Source: Betaproteobacteria bacterium (GTDB lineage: Bacteria; Pseudomonadota; Gammaproteobacteria; Burkholderiales; Ga0077523). Taken from it: a stretch of 64,000 nt of DNA. Under the pieces are notes generated by a model, which saw nothing but the letters and a program-made list of their open reading frames with translations, was not told the DNA's origin and searched no databases. The stretch covers positions 124,001 through 188,000 of the forward strand of contig WGLR01000023.1 of assembly GCA_016125475.1 (NCBI GenBank), written 5' to 3'. The position numbers and the translations under genes are program-made. This document shows, piece by piece, positions 25,497 to 34,095 of the stretch. Positions within the stretch are counted from its first letter, which is position 1. Every line of letters begins with the position of its first letter.

Positions 25497-26329
25497 GACT
25501 CGTACCCTCTTCCAGAAGTTTTCGGCTGTGCCGCCACCTACGCACGCATCACGCCAGCATGTACACGAGTCGGCCGGCGCGTCACTGATAGCACGCGTTG
25601 ATGGCATTGGAATAACAGCGTCTCCATTGCTCCACCTCTTGTTCTGTTCACCGATGGGGCGACGGTCCAGGCGTACGGACGGGGCCGGTGCGTCGGGGCG
25701 TCGCAGATCGACAGGTGGATCGAAGAAGATGGTTGTCTTATCGAGGAACCCGTCGCCCACCGACTAGCGGGCATCGGGCTGTGGTGACGTGGTGCTCGTT
25801 CACGAAGAGGTGTCGGCCCGGTGAGGCAGGCCATGGGTCCCTCGCGCGTCACACTCCCGTCACGGGGACCATGCATCCGCTCGCAGACTGTACAAGATTC
25901 GAGTTGCCGCGGCATCTCGTTCTTGCGTATCCGCGCCTTGATTCCACGCCTTCTCCGGAAGCCACGCATTGACCGCGCGCAAGGCCTGCAACCGGGCGCC
26001 CGGGATCGCCGGCGTTTGTGTCGGATTTCTTGACGCCGACTCGTTGCGGGACGACCGTCGCAAACGTCGGCGCGCAAGTGTCGGCGCTGTTTACGCCTGC
26101 AGTCCGTTGTTGCCGTTCGTCACGGGCAAGTGCTTGACTGGACGAATGTTCGGGCAATGGGCCCGCTTCCTGCGAAATGATTCGACGTGAGACGTTCGAG
26201 GTACGAGGTCGTACCGGGTGACGCCTCCATGTCCCGCGAGGCGCGGATGAACCGGCCTGTCCCGATCAGGCCGCGGACGTGTCGAGCGATTTGGTACCGA
26301 GCAACCTCTTTTCGAGAAGACTCTTCGCC
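25497..26329. other. 833-bp non-coding divergent region
   Basis: Lies between the divergent FeeM-like and HD-domain genes. No open frame has a good ribosome site. A perfect 16-bp dyad is described separately. The length is unusual in a window where most gaps are under 150 bp, so promoters or an RNA may be present. Confidence 0.4.
26200..26215. promoter_or_regulatory. perfect dyad GGTACGA-GG-TCGTACC
   Basis: A 7-bp inverted repeat with a 2-bp centre, 115 bp before the HD-domain gene. This is a typical size for a dimeric repressor or activator site. No candidate protein is adjacent. Confidence 0.4.
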
Positions 26330-26944
26330 ATGCTGCAGAGAATTGCCGTGGAGCCCGGGCATCGGGGCCCAACAGTCGCCCTCACGACCACCAAGCGGGT
26401 TGTGCCGTTTCGACAGCAGCCGTGCGCACTCCTGATCGAGGCATTGTCGGTCGCGGCCGAAAGGCGGCGCGACCCACGCCGTCGCAGGCGGGAACTCTCG
26501 GGAGGGCTGGAGCACGCGATCTCGCTCGTGCACGTCCTGTGCAACGAGGCCGGCATCACGGATGACGTCACACTCGCCGCCGCGGTCCTGCACGATACGC
26601 TCGTCGAGACGCAGGCGACCTACATGGAAATGCGACGACAGTTCGGTCCGGTCGTGGCCGAGGTCGTCGCCGAACTCGCCGACGACGTCGACGGACCCGT
26701 GAAGGACCGTCCGGCACTCCGTCTCCAGGGGGGTGGCTCGCTGAGCCATCGCTCGAAACTGATCCGGCTCGCGCAGCAGGTCGTCTCCGTCAGGGAACTC
26801 GCGCCGGACGCGGAGCAGCCCCACAGGCATCGGTTGCCGGCTTCGTTCGATGCCATTCGATCGATCGTCGAGAATCTCCGCGGCACGCACGCCACGCTCG
26901 AATACCTCTTCGACGAGGAGTGCACGCGCTTCCAGGCTGCATAG
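26330..26944 (+). CDS. small HD-domain protein, SpoT-hydrolase-like
   Basis: 204-residue protein whose core (about 58-160) aligns with the HD hydrolase domain of RelA/SpoT and MESH1 proteins, which cleave (p)ppGpp using Mn. His62, His88 and Asp89 are present (LEHAIS, AVLHDTLVET). However, the fourth ligand, Asp in the motif LAD(R/K), is Gln149 here (LIRLAQQVV). The protein may therefore be inactive or altered. No synthetase domain is present. ATG 26330 has GAGAAGA upstream; a GTG at 26279 would add 17 residues. Confidence 0.72.
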   Translation: MLQRIAVEPGHRGPTVALTTTKRVVPFRQQPCALLIEALSVAAERRRDPRRRRRELSGGLEHAISLVHVLCNEAGITDDVTLAAAVLHDTLVETQATYMEMRRQFGPVVAEVVAELADDVDGPVKDRPALRLQGGGSLSHRSKLIRLAQQVVSVRELAPDAEQPHRHRLPASFDAIRSIVENLRGTHATLEYLFDEECTRFQAA

Positions 26945-27001
26945 AGCACCGAAATCTGGCCACGCCAGACCCGCCCGATCCGCTCCCGTAGCGGATGACC
27001 G

Positions 27002-27035
27002 ATGCGGCGCGCCCGTTCTTGCGGGCGCGCCGCAT
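27002..27035 (+). terminator. strong 14-bp hairpin before selD
   Basis: ATGCGGCGCGCCCG and its exact complement enclose the loop TTCTTG, giving a perfect 14-bp, almost all-GC stem. It follows the HD-domain gene (57 bp) and precedes selD (82 bp). No T-tract follows, so it may be a terminator or a leader structure of selD. Confidence 0.5.
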
Positions 27036-27116
27036 TCACGTCGGTGGTGCGTCGGGCCGGCGCGGACGCCGATGCGGGATAGAATCGTGGCGAACGTCCA
27101 GCAGGGAATCCCGCAC

Positions 27117-28166
27117 ATGAACGCACCTATCGAACCCGTCCGCCTCACCCAGTTCAGCCACGGAGGTGGTTGCGGCTGCAAGATCGCCCCGTCGGTCCTG
27201 CGCGAGATCCTCGGCGAAGCGTCACGGAGCGCGATTCCCGCGGCGCTGCTGGTCGGGCTGGAGACGGCGGACGATGCCGCCGTCTACCAGATCAACGATC
27301 AGCAGGCCATCGTCGCGACGACCGACTTCTTCATGCCTGTCGTGGACGATCCTTACGACTTCGGCCGTATCGCCGCGACCAACGCGATCTCGGACGTCTA
27401 CGCGATGGGCGCCCGGCCGCTGTTCGCACTGGCGGTGGTGGGGATGCCGGTCGACAAATTGCCGGCGAGCACGATCCGTCGTGTCCTCGAAGGCGGCGAG
27501 GCCGTCTGTGCCACGGCCGGCATCCCGATCGCGGGCGGGCACAGCATCGATTCCGTCGAACCCATCTACGGGCTCGTCGCCATCGGTCTCGTAGATCCGG
27601 CCCGGGTCAAGCGCAACGCCGACGCGAAGGCGGGTGACAGACTCGTGCTCGGCAAGGGACTCGGCGTGGGTATCTACAGCGCCGCGCTCAAGAAGGGTGC
27701 GCTCGATCCTGCGCTGTACGACACCCTGATCGCGACGACCACGCGACTGAACACGCCGGGCACGCGCCTGGCCGGGATGGACGGCGTCCACGCGATGACC
27801 GACGTCACGGGCTTCGGTCTGCTCGGCCACCTGCTCGAGATCTGTCGCGGATCCCGCCTCGGCGCGGAGATCCGGTGGCGTGACGTGCCGACGCTGCAGG
27901 GCGTCACGGACCTCGTCGAGAGGGGCTTCCGGACCGGCGCCTCCGCCCGGAACTGGCAGAGTTACGGGGATCACGTGGACATGGGCACTTTCGGCGAGTC
28001 CGAACGTGCGCTGCTCACCGATCCGCAGACGAGCGGTGGTCTGCTCGTCTCGTGCGCCCCCGATGCAGTGGACGACGTCCTGGCCGTGTTCCGGGAGGAG
28101 GGCTTCGCCGACGCCGCGGTCGTCGGGCAACTCGTCGCAGCGGAACCCGTCGTGCAAGTGAGATAG
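27117..28166 (+). CDS. selD: selenide, water dikinase
   Basis: 349-residue SelD, making selenophosphate from selenide and ATP. It is very close to the E. coli enzyme: N-terminal SHGGGCGCKIAPSVL with catalytic Cys19 and Lys22 (E. coli Cys17 and Lys20), TTDFFMPVVDDPYDFG, and MTDVTGFGLLGH. The active site codon is Cys (TGC), not Sec. It is followed after 12 bp by cysE, likely in one transcript. No selA, selB, selC or 2-selenouridine synthase gene is in the window, so the use of selenophosphate is not shown. A strong hairpin lies 82 bp upstream. Confidence 0.96.
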   Translation: MNAPIEPVRLTQFSHGGGCGCKIAPSVLREILGEASRSAIPAALLVGLETADDAAVYQINDQQAIVATTDFFMPVVDDPYDFGRIAATNAISDVYAMGARPLFALAVVGMPVDKLPASTIRRVLEGGEAVCATAGIPIAGGHSIDSVEPIYGLVAIGLVDPARVKRNADAKAGDRLVLGKGLGVGIYSAALKKGALDPALYDTLIATTTRLNTPGTRLAGMDGVHAMTDVTGFGLLGHLLEICRGSRLGAEIRWRDVPTLQGVTDLVERGFRTGASARNWQSYGDHVDMGTFGESERALLTDPQTSGGLLVSCAPDAVDDVLAVFREEGFADAAVVGQLVAAEPVVQVR

Positions 28167-28178
28167 GAACTAACGGCA

Positions 28179-28964
28179 ATGAATCCCGTCGATGCGGACC
28201 TCTGGTCCGAGTTGAAGCGCCAGGCAATCCGGCAGGTCGAGCAGGAGCCCATCCTGTCCGGCCATCTCTACGATCTGATCCTCAGGCATCGGGGGTACGA
28301 GGAGGCGCTCGCGTACCTCGTCGCGTCCAGTCTCGCGAATCAGGTCTTCAGTCTCGCGGGAATGGTGGATCTCGTCGGCGAGACCATCGCGCGCGATCCG
28401 TGGATTGCGTCCTCGAGTCTCGACGATCTGCGCGCGGTCACGACCCGTGATCCCGCTTCCGAGTGCGCGCTCGTGCCATTCCTGTACTACAAGGGCTTCA
28501 AGGGCCTTCAGGCCCACCGTGTCGCGCATTCGCTCTGGCAGGACGACCGTCGCGGCGTCGCGCGGTTCCTGCAGAGCCGCGTCGCCGACTCGCTCGCGAT
28601 AGACATCCACCCCGCCGCACGGATCGGGCGCGGCGTGTTCATCGACCACGGCATCGGCCTCGTGATCGGTGAAACGAGTGTCGTCGAGGACGATGTCTCG
28701 ATTCTCCAGGGCGTGACCCTCGGCGGTACCGGCAAGGAATCCGGCGACCGGCATCCGAAGGTCCGGCGCGGCGTGATGATCGGGGCGGGCGCCAAGATTC
28801 TCGGCAACATCGAGATCGGCGAGGGTTCCAAGGTCGCGGCCGGCAGCGTGGTGCTGAAGGCGGTCGCACCGCACTCCACCGTGGCGGGCGTGCCGGCGGT
28901 CCCGGTGGGGTCGCTGCGCACGGACGTACCTGCGTTCGACATGCGGCAGGACATCGATGGGTGA
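28179..28964 (+). CDS. cysE: serine O-acetyltransferase
   Basis: 261-residue CysE, acetylating serine with acetyl-CoA for cysteine synthesis. The N-terminal helical domain is followed by left-handed beta-helix hexapeptide repeats (from about 140). The catalytic Asp142 and His157 (IDIHPAARIG, FIDHGIG) match E. coli Asp143 and His158. The substrate loop SGDRHPKV is present. It is 12 bp after selD. The downstream PhyH gene starts with a GTG that could overlap its stop. Confidence 0.93.
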   Translation: MNPVDADLWSELKRQAIRQVEQEPILSGHLYDLILRHRGYEEALAYLVASSLANQVFSLAGMVDLVGETIARDPWIASSSLDDLRAVTTRDPASECALVPFLYYKGFKGLQAHRVAHSLWQDDRRGVARFLQSRVADSLAIDIHPAARIGRGVFIDHGIGLVIGETSVVEDDVSILQGVTLGGTGKESGDRHPKVRRGVMIGAGAKILGNIEIGEGSKVAAGSVVLKAVAPHSTVAGVPAVPVGSLRTDVPAFDMRQDIDG

Positions 28965-29047
28965 ACGGCGGGTGCGTGGGCGGTGGCCCTGAGCGTGCCG
29001 AGCCTGGCGACACCGGGCCGGTGTCGCCCGACGGGAGCGGGCGCGCG

Positions 29048-29887
29048 GTGAACGCCCCCCTCGACGAGCGTGCCCTCCGCTCGTATCGTGAGGACGGCCT
29101 TGCGGTGTCACCGGTGCGATTGCCGTCGCATCGCCTCGAGGAGATGCGCGGCGCACTCGACGGTCTGCTCGCCGCGAATGCCGACATCGCCCCCGAGAGT
29201 CTGGTCTGTCCTCACATTCCGAACGGGGCCCGGCACGACGCCGCGGCCGCGCAGCGATGGCTGTCCTTCGCGCTGGACCCTCTCCTGGTGGACGCAGTCG
29301 CCCAGATTCTCGGGCCGGACGTCATCCTCTGGGGGAGCCAGGTGTTCTGCAAGCCCGCGGCAACGGGGAGAGAGGTGCCCTGGCACCAGGACGGCCAGTA
29401 CTGGCCGATCCGGCCCGTCGCCACGTGTTCGGTCTGGATCGCACTGGACGACGCGACGCCGAAGAACGGGTGCATGCGGTACATCGCGGGTTCGCATCAC
29501 GCAGGCAGCCTCTTCCGTCATCGGGAGCGTCCGGGGCGGGACGTCGTCCTCAACCAGGAGGTCGAGGCGGCCGACCTCGACCTCGCGCGCGCACGTGACG
29601 ACGTCCTCGAGGCGGGGCAGTTCTCGCTGCACGACGTATTCCTGATCCATGGCTCGGGCCCCAATCGTTCCGGTGTGCGGCGCGCGGCGTTCGTCGTCCG
29701 GTTCATGCCCGCGCCGTCGCTCTTCGACCGTCGCATCGATCGGCGCCAGGACCAGGCAGGCGTAAGCTTCAGCTTCAGCCGTCGTCCACTCTGGCTCGCC
29801 CGTGGAGCCGACCGGGCCGGCAACGACTTCTCCATCGGGCACGGGGAGGAGATGGGGCTGGTGCCCCGCGTGTCGGACGATGCCTGA
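29048..29887 (+). CDS. phytanoyl-CoA dioxygenase (PhyH) family protein
   Basis: 279-residue Fe(II)/2-oxoglutarate oxygenase. The iron ligands are His113 and Asp115 (PWHQDGQ) with a distal His in HDVFLIHGSGPNRS, and the Arg that binds 2-oxoglutarate follows in RSGVRRA. It would hydroxylate an unknown organic substrate. I chose GTG 29048 (GGGAG about 10 bp upstream); a GTG at 28961 overlapping the cysE stop would add 29 residues. It is one of three PhyH genes in the window, the others being at 41017 and 41987. Confidence 0.85.
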   Translation: MNAPLDERALRSYREDGLAVSPVRLPSHRLEEMRGALDGLLAANADIAPESLVCPHIPNGARHDAAAAQRWLSFALDPLLVDAVAQILGPDVILWGSQVFCKPAATGREVPWHQDGQYWPIRPVATCSVWIALDDATPKNGCMRYIAGSHHAGSLFRHRERPGRDVVLNQEVEAADLDLARARDDVLEAGQFSLHDVFLIHGSGPNRSGVRRAAFVVRFMPAPSLFDRRIDRRQDQAGVSFSFSRRPLWLARGADRAGNDFSIGHGEEMGLVPRVSDDA

Positions 29888-29915
29888 CCGGGCGTCCCGC
29901 ACCGTGTCGCGCCGG

Positions 29916-29943
29916 TTCCCTTGCGTGCCCGATCTGGTATCGT
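29916..29943 (+). promoter_or_regulatory. possible extended -10 promoter
   Basis: TGGTATCGT gives an extended -10 (TGnTATCGT) with a weak TTCCCT -35 at 16 bp. Transcription would start about 25 nt before the barrel gene at 29975. Confidence 0.35.
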
Positions 29944-29974
29944 TTCCTCGCATCAGACGGCAGAGAGGAATGTC

Positions 29975-30697
29975 ATGAAGGGTCTTCGTTCAGTGGTCGC
30001 ATTGCTTCTCGGTCTCGGGGCGTGGGGTGCTCACGCGGCCGACATCGATTCCGTTCAGCTGCTCGACCAGAGCCAGTTCCGGCTGCTGTCGGAGGATCTC
30101 GGTGCGGCACTGTCCTACAAGCCGCTCACGCCGGCCGAGCCGCTCGGTCTGACAGGTTTCGACATCGGTGTGGCCGTGACGGGCACGAAGCTCAGGAACA
30201 CGGCCGTGTTCGATCGCGCCACCCGGAGCGGCAACTTCCCGGACTACGTGCCCGTGCCGACACTGCGGGCCTACAAGGGATTGCCCTTCGGCATCGACGT
30301 CGGCCTGATGGCCGGCATGGTTCCGAATTCGAACGTCCGCTTCTACGGCGGGGAACTGCGCTACGCACTGCTGTCCGGGAACGTTGCCCTGCCCGCCATC
30401 GCGATCCGCGGGAGCTACACGAAACTGAGCGGCGTGAGCCAGCTCGACTTCGACACGAAGGGCATCGACCTGTCCATATCCAAGGGAGTGCTCAACTTCA
30501 CGCCGTACGGCGGCGTCGGGCACGTGTGGGTGAGTTCCACGCCGAACGGCGTGGCAGGTCTGAACAAGGAGACGTTCGGTCTCAACAAGGTTTTCGTCGG
30601 CATCAACTTCAACATGCTGCTCATGAATCTCGCCGTCGAGGCGGATCGCACGGGTGATGCCACGTCCTTCGGCGTCAAGCTGGGCGTGCGTTTCTGA
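29975..30697 (+). CDS. exported outer-membrane protein, unknown
   Basis: 240-residue protein with a signal peptide (1-22, ending AHAAD). The rest is alternating beta-strand sequence ending in a terminal Phe (GVKLGVRF), the usual C-terminal signature of outer-membrane barrels recognised by BamA. No specific family was recognised. AGAGGAA precedes ATG 29975 and an extended -10 lies upstream. It is convergent with the LLM oxidoreductase. Confidence 0.75.
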   Translation: MKGLRSVVALLLGLGAWGAHAADIDSVQLLDQSQFRLLSEDLGAALSYKPLTPAEPLGLTGFDIGVAVTGTKLRNTAVFDRATRSGNFPDYVPVPTLRAYKGLPFGIDVGLMAGMVPNSNVRFYGGELRYALLSGNVALPAIAIRGSYTKLSGVSQLDFDTKGIDLSISKGVLNFTPYGGVGHVWVSSTPNGVAGLNKETFGLNKVFVGINFNMLLMNLAVEADRTGDATSFGVKLGVRF

Positions 30698-30706
30698 TTC
30701 TGGCCC

Positions 30707-30723
30707 AGGGGGAGTCGCCCCCT
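30707..30723. terminator. short GC hairpin between convergent genes
   Basis: AGGGGG and CCCCCT form a 6-bp stem with a 5-nt loop between the barrel gene and the LLM gene. There is no T-tract, so this is a weak candidate. Confidence 0.3.
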
Positions 30724-30740
30724 CGTCACCGTTCCGCCGG

Positions 30741-31748
30741 TCACGCAGTGCACCGTGTGGCGGCCGCCTCCGCGAGGAGTTCGTAGGAACGCAGTCGCGT
30801 CGCGTAGTCTCCCGTGATCGTGAGGACCATGACCTCGTCGGCTTCCGATTCGTCCGCGAGTCGGGCGATCCGGTCGAGCACCTGGCCGGGCGTGCCGACG
30901 ATGCCGCGGGCGCGCTCGCGTTCGATGATCTCGCGGTCACCCGGGGAGTACTCGCGTGACAGCGCTTCCGCCGTGGTCGCCACGGGCTCGTCCACGCCGC
31001 GTGCCAGGTGCAGCCGTCGCAGGTCCATCGGGGCCGCGAGCCGCTGCGCCTCGTCCTCCGTCGCCGCGCAGATCGCGAAGACCGCGATCATCGCGGTCGG
31101 GCGTGTGTCGCGCGCGGACGGGCGGAAACCCTGGCGGTACGCACGCGTGACCTCCGGGCCTCCCCGGGCCGTGATGAAGTTCGCGAACGCGAAGCGCAGG
31201 CCCAGATAGGCTGCGAGTGTCGCGCTGTAGTCCGACGAACCGAGCAGCCAGACCTCGGGTGAATGCGGGCCGGCCGGCATCGCCTTCACGCGTGCGTACG
31301 GATGCTCGTCCGGCAGCGCGTCGTCCAGGAATGCCAGCGTCTCCTGGACGTGCACGGGAAACTGGTTGAAATCGTAGAACGCGCCACTCCAGAGCGCCTG
31401 GGCGGTGACGCCGTCGGACCCGGGCGCACGGCCGATGCCGAGATCGATCCGGCCGGGATGCAGGGCTTCGAGCATGCGGAACGTCTCCGCGACCTTGAGC
31501 GCGCTGTAGTACGGAAGCAGAACGCCCCCCGTGCCGACGCGAATCCGGTTCGTCACGGCCGCCACGTGCGCGAGCAGGATCTCGGGGCACGGGTCGCCGA
31601 GGGCGTGGGTGTTGTGATGTTCGGCGAGCCAGAAGCGGTGGTATCCGAGCGCGTCCGCGGCCTGCGCGAGTTCAACGGTCCGGGCGACGGCTTCCGCGGG
31701 GGAGGTGCCGCGAATGATCGGTGACTGGTCGAGAACGGACAGGCGCAT
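30741..31748 (-). CDS. LLM class flavin-dependent oxidoreductase
   Basis: 335-residue luciferase-like monooxygenase/F420-like fold. It shows the family N-terminus LSVLDQSPII, the segment LGYHRFWLAEHHN, and GTGGVLLPYYSALKVAE followed by RIDLGIGRAPG. It probably uses FMNH2 and oxygen; the substrate is unknown. The order and the LDQSPI motif fit the MsnO8 subgroup. It starts 3 bp after the MFS gene end, in a minus-strand run beginning at SRAP. Confidence 0.88.
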   Translation of the reverse strand: MRLSVLDQSPIIRGTSPAEAVARTVELAQAADALGYHRFWLAEHHNTHALGDPCPEILLAHVAAVTNRIRVGTGGVLLPYYSALKVAETFRMLEALHPGRIDLGIGRAPGSDGVTAQALWSGAFYDFNQFPVHVQETLAFLDDALPDEHPYARVKAMPAGPHSPEVWLLGSSDYSATLAAYLGLRFAFANFITARGGPEVTRAYRQGFRPSARDTRPTAMIAVFAICAATEDEAQRLAAPMDLRRLHLARGVDEPVATTAEALSREYSPGDREIIERERARGIVGTPGQVLDRIARLADESEADEVMVLTITGDYATRLRSYELLAEAAATRCTA

Positions 31749-31751
31749 CGT

Positions 31752-32948
31752 TCACCTCGAGGCGGCGGCGGCCGCGACGGCCGTTCGGCGGTGCCACGCG
31801 AGCCACGCGAGCGCAACGCTCGTGAGCCCGATCAGCGGCATGGCGGCGATGTTCAGCGCGGCCCAGCCGGCGTGCGCGAGTATCACCCCGGAAATTGCGG
31901 ACGAAGCGCCCATGCCGATGAACACCGACATGTCGTTCAGGCCCTGCGCCTTGGCCTTCTCCGAGGCTCCGTGCGATTCCGCGAGCAGTGTCGTCGCGCC
32001 GACGTACAGGAAACACCAGCCGACGCCGAGCAGCGCACTCGACAGCCAGAAGTGCAGGAGAGTCTGCCCCGTGACGCCCGCGAGGACGCACAGCGCGAAG
32101 GCACCGAGGCCGGCGCTCATCACGCGCAGCGGTCCCAGGCGGTGCACCAGCGAACCCGTGACGAATGCCGGTGCGTACATGGCCACGATGTGTGTCTCGA
32201 TCACGAACGCTGCGTTACCGAACGGCAGGCCGCACATCTGCATCGCGAGCGGCGTCGCCCCCATCAGCAGGTTCATGACGGCGTAGGCGGTGATTGCGCT
32301 GAGGCACGCGACGAGGAAGACCGGCTGCCGCGCGATGTGCGCGAGCGGGCGGGAGGCGGCCGTGCGCTCCGAGGGATGGGCGCCGGGAAGTCTCAATGTC
32401 CACAGCAGCAGTGCCGAGAGGGTCGCGAGCAGCATGAGCACACCGTACGACCCCAGAAACGGGATGCCGAAAAGGTTGCGCGTGAGCTTGCTGCTCTCGG
32501 GCCCGAGGATTCCGCCGGCGATGCCGCCTGCGAGCACGAGCGAGATGGCGCGACTGCGCCGCTCCGGCCCCACGCTGTCGGCCGCCGCGAAGCGGTAGAA
32601 GCCGCCCGACGCCGCGTAGGCACCGGCGACGAACGTGCCCGCACAGAACAGCGTGAAGACGTGGAACGCGATGCCGAGCGTGCAGAGCACGGCACCGATC
32701 AGTCCCGCGAACGCACCCAGCAGGAACCCAGCGCGTCGCCCCCTCGCGCGCATGATCTGCGACAGGGCATAGGAGGACGCCGCCGCGCCGACGATGTAGG
32801 TCGTGGCGGGAACGGTGGCCAGGGACTTGTCCGGTGCCAGGAAGAATCCGGCGAGGCTGCCGATCGAGACGATCGACAGGTTGTTGGTCACGAGCAGGGC
32901 CTGGCAGGCCGCCAGCGTGCCCAGCGTCCGGGGGGCAGTGTCCGTCAC
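31752..32948 (-). CDS. MFS transporter
   Basis: 398-residue permease with twelve predicted hydrophobic helices. The loop after helix 2, RARGRRAGFLLG, is a loose version of the MFS motif A. The GTG start (32948) overlaps the upstream cupin-like gene by 4 bp (GTGA) and is supported by CAGGAG. The gene is followed by LLM oxidoreductase 3 bp downstream. Export or uptake substrate is unknown; drug-efflux families look alike at this level. Confidence 0.85.
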   Translation of the reverse strand: MTDTAPRTLGTLAACQALLVTNNLSIVSIGSLAGFFLAPDKSLATVPATTYIVGAAASSYALSQIMRARGRRAGFLLGAFAGLIGAVLCTLGIAFHVFTLFCAGTFVAGAYAASGGFYRFAAADSVGPERRSRAISLVLAGGIAGGILGPESSKLTRNLFGIPFLGSYGVLMLLATLSALLLWTLRLPGAHPSERTAASRPLAHIARQPVFLVACLSAITAYAVMNLLMGATPLAMQMCGLPFGNAAFVIETHIVAMYAPAFVTGSLVHRLGPLRVMSAGLGAFALCVLAGVTGQTLLHFWLSSALLGVGWCFLYVGATTLLAESHGASEKAKAQGLNDMSVFIGMGASSAISGVILAHAGWAALNIAAMPLIGLTSVALAWLAWHRRTAVAAAAASR

Positions 32949-33373
32949 GTGTCTCCTGCCTGGTCGATCCGGACGTTCACCGCGATGAACGGGGCATCCC
33001 CGAGGTTGGTCACGGCGATCCGGCCGTCGCTCCGGTGCCAGGTGGACGATGCGGCGGCCAGCGCGAGGCGCTCGGTGCCACGGCACGAGTGCAGGGCGAC
33101 GAGTGCGGGCGTGACGGCGATGAGGACACCGGCGTTCCCGGCGAACGTGACCGTCTGGCCGGGCAGGAGTTCGACGCGCACGACGCGGCCGGCAGCCGGT
33201 TCCTGCGCGAGGGCGGCTTCCACGCGGTCCGCGGGCGACGGATCGGCGGCGTCGTCGACACGGTCTAGAACGGCGGGCCTGGGTGGCAGGGGGGCAGCCT
33301 GGGCTGCCCTGTCATCGATGGCTGCTTCGGCGGAGGCGAGGAGGCCGAGGAGGGCGAGCAGCCGGAACCTCAT
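32945..33373 (-). CDS. small secreted protein, possible cupin-like fold
   Basis: 142-residue exported protein (signal peptide 1-22, ending AEAAI). The central part (about 60-135) reads as a single cupin-like beta-sandwich: VRVELLPGQTVTF, GVLIAVTPALVAL, IAVTNLGDAPFIAVNVRI. It lacks the His/Glu metal ligands of functional cupins, so it may only bind small molecules or another protein. It shares the GTGA overlap with the MFS gene. Family assignment is tentative. Confidence 0.6.
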   Translation of the reverse strand: MRFRLLALLGLLASAEAAIDDRAAQAAPLPPRPAVLDRVDDAADPSPADRVEAALAQEPAAGRVVRVELLPGQTVTFAGNAGVLIAVTPALVALHSCRGTERLALAAASSTWHRSDGRIAVTNLGDAPFIAVNVRIDQAGDT

Positions 33374-33482
33374 GTCGCCCCCCGCCGGGATTCCACCGCG
33401 ACGCCGTGTGCCGGGAAGACGCGCGCAGGGCACGTGTCGGCATCGCGGGTCTCCGGGGCGTGCGGGATCCGGCCCACCGGGT

Positions 33483-34076
33483 TCAGGCCAGCGCGCGGTC
33501 CAGGAACTCCAGCCGGTCCTGTCCCCAGAACAGTTCGTCGCCCACGACGTAGGTGGGGGCCCCGAACACCTGTCGGTCGATGGCTTCCTGCGTGAGACGG
33601 TCGTATTCCGCCTGGGCGCCTGCTGCGCGGGCGGCGGTGAGGAGGGCGCCACCGTCGAGGCCGGCCCGCGTCGCGACGTCGCGCAGGGTGTCCGCATCGG
33701 CGATGTCGAGGTCGTCCTCCCAGCACGCCTTCATGAAGGCCTGGGCCAGGTCCAGCTGGCGCTCCGGTCCCGTCGGGGCGGCTGCGATGATTGCCTTGGC
33801 GGCCAGGTCGGGCGACGTCGGGAAGAATCGCGGTTCGAGCTTGATCGGGACGCCGAGGTGATCGCGCCAGCGCTTCAGTTCCATCATGCGGTACGCCTGC
33901 CTCTGCTGCGGCCGCTGCTTGAGGGGCAGTCCGCCCGAAACGGGGAAGATGCGGCCGTAGTCGACGGGCTTGACCGCGATGGATGCGCCATGGCGACGGG
34001 CGATGTCCCGCAGGCGCGCGTGCCCGAGGTAGCTCCACGGAGAGACGGGGCTGAAGTAATAGTCGATGGTTTTCAT
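33483..34076 (-). CDS. 2-hydroxychromene-2-carboxylate isomerase-like (DsbA family) protein
   Basis: 197-residue thioredoxin-fold protein of the kappa-class GST / HCCA isomerase type. It begins with MKTIDYYFSPVSPWSYLGH, which has the catalytic Ser of these isomerases instead of a CxxC pair. It ends with the typical VFGAPTYVVGDELFWGQDRLEFL. The family isomerises aromatic catabolites or binds glutathione. It lies between SRAP and the cupin-like gene on the same strand, 20 bp from SRAP. Confidence 0.86.
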   Translation of the reverse strand: MKTIDYYFSPVSPWSYLGHARLRDIARRHGASIAVKPVDYGRIFPVSGGLPLKQRPQQRQAYRMMELKRWRDHLGVPIKLEPRFFPTSPDLAAKAIIAAAPTGPERQLDLAQAFMKACWEDDLDIADADTLRDVATRAGLDGGALLTAARAAGAQAEYDRLTQEAIDRQVFGAPTYVVGDELFWGQDRLEFLDRALA

Positions 34077-34095
34077 GGTTCCAGGGTCCTCGTTA

